Assembly (NCBI GenBank): GCA_947447095.1
Contig: CANFIL010000053.1
Coordinates: forward strand, 1-8,440
DNA: 8,440 bases
Direction: 5' to 3'
From: Actinomycetota bacterium
Lineage (GTDB): Bacteria; Actinomycetota; Actinomycetes; S36-B12; UBA5976
Part shown: piece by piece, positions 5,555 through 8,440 of the stretch
Layout of the letters: each line of letters begins with the position of its first letter
Numbering within the stretch: position 1 is the stretch's first letter
Translations under genes and position numbers: made by a program
The notes under the pieces: generated by a model
The model's input: only the letters and a program-made list of their open reading frames with translations
What the model was told of the DNA's origin: nothing
Databases searched by the model: none

Positions 5555-7117
5555 CTAGCCCTTCATCAATGTGTGTAGTTCTTCAACGATGAGTCGACGA
5601 ATTTCGTCACGAAGCTCTGCAACATCACTTGTCAGAGGCGTGCGAACTGCCGAAGCATCGAAAGTTGGATTGTCATTTGATGCACGCGGGTACACCGGAA
5701 CTGGACCAGATGGCGCAGCCCATGGATTCAAGCCGGCGAACGACGGCATGACTTCACGAGCATCCGAGTTGTATGCCAAGCGGGTGTAGTTCACAAGATG
5801 TTTTGGCTGCAAGTTTTCACCGACTGATGATCGACCGAAGTAACCCGTGCCGATCGTCATGCTTGGCGGCAAGTTGGTGTGGAAACCCGATGCGCCAAGG
5901 CTGTTGCCGACGTTCACAGAAACGCGAAGCACAGGAACTGCTGCACTGAATTCCATAATCAGCGCCGGGTTGTTGCTGTGGATCGCTGATGAGTGACCTG
6001 CGCCGGTGATGCGAAGAACTGCTCGAGCCACATCGATGCCACGCTTTGCGGTTGGAACGCGAACGAAGCCAAGAACAGGTAACAGCTTTTCGTGAGCCAA
6101 TGGTTCCTCAGGAACTACGAGATCGAATGGTGCTACGAGTACGCGAGTCTTTGCAGGAACTCGAATGCCGGCAAGTTCAGCAACGTAGCTTGCATCTTTG
6201 CCAACGAGCTTGGTGTTGAAGTGTCCTTGCGGGAAGACGAGTTCACGAATCGCGTTGACTTCGTCGGTCTTCAATACATATGCGCCTTCGCGCTGGAAGG
6301 CGGCAAGCAACTTATCGGCGATTGCTTCTTCAGCAATAACGACGCTCTCGTTCGTGCAAAGAATTGAATTGTCGAACGCCTTTGATTCAATAATGCGCTC
6401 AGCAGTCTTTGCGATGTCGGCAGTAGCGTCAACCAAAACAGGAACGTTGCCAGGGCCTACACCGATGGCTGGATTGCCGCTGCGGTATGCCGAACGAACA
6501 ACTGGAGTTCCGCCGGTTGCAACGACAACGTCGACACGTTCGTCTGTCATCAATGCATTGATCAATGGGATCGATGGGTCTTCAACGATCTGAATGATGC
6601 CGTCCGGGGCACCGGCTTTGACTGCAGCGTCTGCCATCACGCGGGCTGCTTCAGCGCAGACGCGCTTTGCCATTGGGTGCGGGCTGATGATGATGGCATT
6701 GCGAGTCATGAGTGCGAGCAAAATCTTGAACGACACTGTTGCAACTGGATTCGTTGAAGGTGTCAGTGCAAAGATCACACCGGCTGGACGAGGAATTGAA
6801 ACAATCTTGTTCGCTTCGTCAATCTCAGGTGTTGCGTAATCGTGTCCACGGTAAGTCTCGAGCACGCCAGTTGAACAACCAACGTTTTTGATTACCTTGT
6901 GCTCGACAACACCAAAACCAGTTTCGGCAACTGCCTTGGATGCGAAATCTTGCGCATGATGTGCGAGGGCTTGTGCAGCTGCCTCAACAATTCGGTTAAC
7001 ACTTGCAGCGTCGTAACGTGCGTATGACCGTCCAGCCCAGTCAGCACGCTCGACCATCGCACGTCCACGTGGAACGCCGGCTGGTTCGACCATCAACGGT
7101 TCGTATTCTGTGCTCAT
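5555..7117 (-). CDS. CoA-acylating aldehyde dehydrogenase with C-terminal encapsulation peptide
   Basis: A 520-residue lumen enzyme that oxidises an aldehyde with NAD and CoA to acyl-CoA, propionaldehyde to propionyl-CoA in the RMM model. It resembles PduP/EutE-type enzymes: AGVIFALTPSTNPVATVSFK at 112-131, TGGTPVVRSAYRSGNPAIGV at 201-220, and FDNSILCTNE with catalytic Cys254. The catalytic domain ends near 463. It is followed by a Pro/Ala-rich linker (about 464-496) and a terminal amphipathic helix, ELRDEIRRLIVEELHTLM at 501-518. This helix has the linker-plus-helix form of an encapsulation peptide. It sits at the C-terminus here, whereas PduP carries its own at the N-terminus. ATG at 7117 is 2 nt after the upstream stop with only a poor ribosome site, so coupled translation is likely. 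Confidence 0.94.
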   Translation of the reverse strand: MSTEYEPLMVEPAGVPRGRAMVERADWAGRSYARYDAASVNRIVEAAAQALAHHAQDFASKAVAETGFGVVEHKVIKNVGCSTGVLETYRGHDYATPEIDEANKIVSIPRPAGVIFALTPSTNPVATVSFKILLALMTRNAIIISPHPMAKRVCAEAARVMADAAVKAGAPDGIIQIVEDPSIPLINALMTDERVDVVVATGGTPVVRSAYRSGNPAIGVGPGNVPVLVDATADIAKTAERIIESKAFDNSILCTNESVVIAEEAIADKLLAAFQREGAYVLKTDEVNAIRELVFPQGHFNTKLVGKDASYVAELAGIRVPAKTRVLVAPFDLVVPEEPLAHEKLLPVLGFVRVPTAKRGIDVARAVLRITGAGHSSAIHSNNPALIMEFSAAVPVLRVSVNVGNSLGASGFHTNLPPSMTIGTGYFGRSSVGENLQPKHLVNYTRLAYNSDAREVMPSFAGLNPWAAPSGPVPVYPRASNDNPTFDASAVRTPLTSDVAELRDEIRRLIVEELHTLMKG

Positions 7118-7119
7118 AC

Positions 7120-8424
7120 TTAGCGCACCGAACCCTTCACTTCAGCCCACGCCTTGCCGATAGCAAGTTCAGTGCGGTCAAGCATTTCTTCGGCAACTTC
7201 TGGCTTGAGCAATAGACCTGGCTTGTATTGCAATACGCGTGGATCAAGTGTTGAGAAGATCGCCCATACGCCGTTTTCGTACAAGTGACGCATGACGTAC
7301 TTCGCGCCCTGTGGGTGATTGAATTCCAAGCCGAGGATGACGCCGTTCTGACGAATGCCAGTGAACCACTCTGGGTAGATGTCTTGGATTTCGCGAAGGC
7401 GACGGCCAACGAAGTCTGCGATGTAGTGAACCATCGAACGTGTTTCTTCGCGGCTACAAATTTCCAGAGTCTTCATTGCTGCGATGCAACCAAGTTCAGC
7501 GCCACCGAATGTCGAGATGTGACCGAAGCCGTCTTCATGCAACCAACCCGAAGCTGCATCTGTTGCAAGCACAGCTGCGATTGGGTACATGCCACCCGAA
7601 ATTCCCTTACCGGTCACCATGATGTCTGGAGTGATGCCGTGCTTGGTGATACCCCACAGTTCGCCAGTACGCATCAAGCCTGTTTGAACTTCGTCTGCGA
7701 TGTACAACGCGTCGTACTTTTCGCACAAGGCTTTTACTGCTTCGAGGTAACCAGGATTTGGCAATGGGAAACCGTATGTCGCTGGAATTGTTTCCATGAT
7801 GACAGCAGCAACGTCACGACCGCGCAATGCATCTTCCATTGCTTCAAGATCGTTGAACGGAACGTGTGGGAAATCTTCCGGCTGATCCGCAAGGAACAAC
7901 TTTGAAAAGCGATCATCACCAGTACCAACAGCAAGGCCGGTGTGGCCGTGATAGGCCTTGATGATTGAAACGATCTTGCGCTTTTGAGTTGCATGTCGCG
8001 CAGTCTTCAAAGCGATGTCGATTGCTTCGCCGCCACCAGAGCCGTACATAACTTTGTTCAAGCCAGCTGGCGCACTCTTCACAAGAGCTTCGGCAAGGGC
8101 GGTACGGGCAAGTGATGGGAAGTGATGATTGCCCACGTCGAAATGCTGCATCGCCATCGTTACGGCTTGCACAACTTCGGAATTGCGGTGACCAAGGTTG
8201 TATGTTCCACCATTGAGGTGAGCATCGATCAGGCGCTTACCTGACATGTCATAGATGAAGTACTCTTCGCGGCGGTCGATAACCAGTGGCACACCAGAGT
8301 CAATCCAGAACTGGGTCTTGCCCGGATTCCAGAATTCCTTGGCCTTGTCGAGTACCTCTTGCTTGGACTCGAATGAGAAAACGCCGTAGTCGAATTCGGG
8401 CTTAGTCGCCTGATTTTCGGCCAT
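7120..8424 (-). CDS. Class III aminotransferase-fold PLP enzyme, possible amino-alcohol phosphate phospholyase
   Basis: A 434-residue fold-type I PLP enzyme of the class III aminotransferase group. Seen motifs: GSGGGEAID at 128-136 (phosphate-binding turn), AYHGHTG at 157-163 (ring-stacking tyrosine), ADEVQTGLMRTG at 243-254 with Asp244 for the pyridine nitrogen, the Schiff-base lysine Lys273 in VTGKGISGG, and STFGG at 304-308. A plain transaminase is possible. Some class III proteins instead eliminate phosphate and ammonia from phosphoethanolamine-like substrates, and a kinase in the same operon makes that more likely; the product would be propionaldehyde for the next gene's enzyme. Sequence alone does not decide between them. 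ATG at 8424 has a strong GGGAGG 6 nt upstream. It is the first gene seen in the operon, though earlier genes may lie outside the window. No encapsulation peptide is obvious. Confidence 0.93.
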   Translation of the reverse strand: MAENQATKPEFDYGVFSFESKQEVLDKAKEFWNPGKTQFWIDSGVPLVIDRREEYFIYDMSGKRLIDAHLNGGTYNLGHRNSEVVQAVTMAMQHFDVGNHHFPSLARTALAEALVKSAPAGLNKVMYGSGGGEAIDIALKTARHATQKRKIVSIIKAYHGHTGLAVGTGDDRFSKLFLADQPEDFPHVPFNDLEAMEDALRGRDVAAVIMETIPATYGFPLPNPGYLEAVKALCEKYDALYIADEVQTGLMRTGELWGITKHGITPDIMVTGKGISGGMYPIAAVLATDAASGWLHEDGFGHISTFGGAELGCIAAMKTLEICSREETRSMVHYIADFVGRRLREIQDIYPEWFTGIRQNGVILGLEFNHPQGAKYVMRHLYENGVWAIFSTLDPRVLQYKPGLLLKPEVAEEMLDRTELAIGKAWAEVKGSVR

Positions 8425-8430
8425 TGCGCA

Positions 8431-8436
8431 CCTCCC
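8431..8436 (-). promoter_or_regulatory. Strong ribosome binding site of the PLP enzyme gene
   Basis: GGGAGG on the minus strand, extended to AGGGAGGT, sits 6 nt before ATG at 8424. Only 16 nt of upstream sequence are in the window, so neither promoter nor operator can be assessed. Confidence 0.85.
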
Positions 8437-8440
8437 TAGA

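Noticed and set aside
7285..7905. 206-codon plus-strand open frame rich in Cys, His and Phe
   Set aside because: It is antisense to the conserved PLP enzyme; its odd composition is what the reverse of a conserved coding frame gives.
483..8424. Propanediol (Pdu) or ethanolamine (Eut) microcompartment
   Set aside because: There is no B12-dependent diol dehydratase or ethanolamine lyase, no glycyl radical enzyme and no PduL in the window; the kinase, PLP enzyme and SDR set fits RMM.

Overview
This window is most of a bacterial microcompartment (BMC) operon of the RMM type (Rhodococcus and Mycobacterium Microcompartment), also called AAUM for its proposed role in aminoacetone / 1-amino-2-propanol use. 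All eleven genes lie on the minus strand, so transcription runs from the right edge (about 8440) to the left. RMM loci are known from Actinobacteria, and several proteins look typically actinobacterial. Base composition looks, by eye, close to half G+C, well below Mycobacterium or Rhodococcus. I therefore infer a moderate-GC actinobacterium, perhaps an aquatic lineage, without proof.

Layout in transcription order: class III aminotransferase-fold PLP enzyme (7120-8424); CoA-acylating aldehyde dehydrogenase with a C-terminal encapsulation-peptide-like helix (5555-7117); tandem-domain shell protein BMC-T (4945-5544); conserved uncharacterised 159-residue protein with an encapsulation-peptide-like N-terminus (4466-4945); pentameric vertex protein BMC-P (4221-4466); hexameric facet protein BMC-H (3843-4124); second BMC-T (3189-3839); APH-fold small-molecule kinase (2107-3093); short-chain dehydrogenase (1290-2072); GntR/HutC-type regulator (483-1286); and the N-terminal third of a family III CoA-transferase cut by the left edge (1-423). 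Most junctions are 1-nt overlaps or gaps of at most 10 nt. The two gaps of about 95 nt, before BMC-H and before the kinase, both hold inverted repeats, so the operon falls into three translational blocks. No gene-free stretch exceeds 100 nt. The operon promoter lies beyond the right edge.

Proposed joint working, by analogy with the Mycobacterium smegmatis system: the dehydrogenase interconverts aminoacetone and 1-amino-2-propanol, the kinase phosphorylates the amino alcohol, the PLP enzyme removes phosphate and ammonia to give propionaldehyde, and the aldehyde dehydrogenase converts this to propionyl-CoA inside the shell. NADH made by the last step could be reused in the first, which would explain why no alcohol dehydrogenase is present. 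No PduL/Pta-type phosphotransacylase is visible; the trailing CoA-transferase might instead recycle CoA (inference).

The points most worth a second look are the 159-residue protein, the acidic pore loop of BMC-H, the perfect 10-bp palindrome before the kinase gene, and the CoA-transferase at the operon tail.
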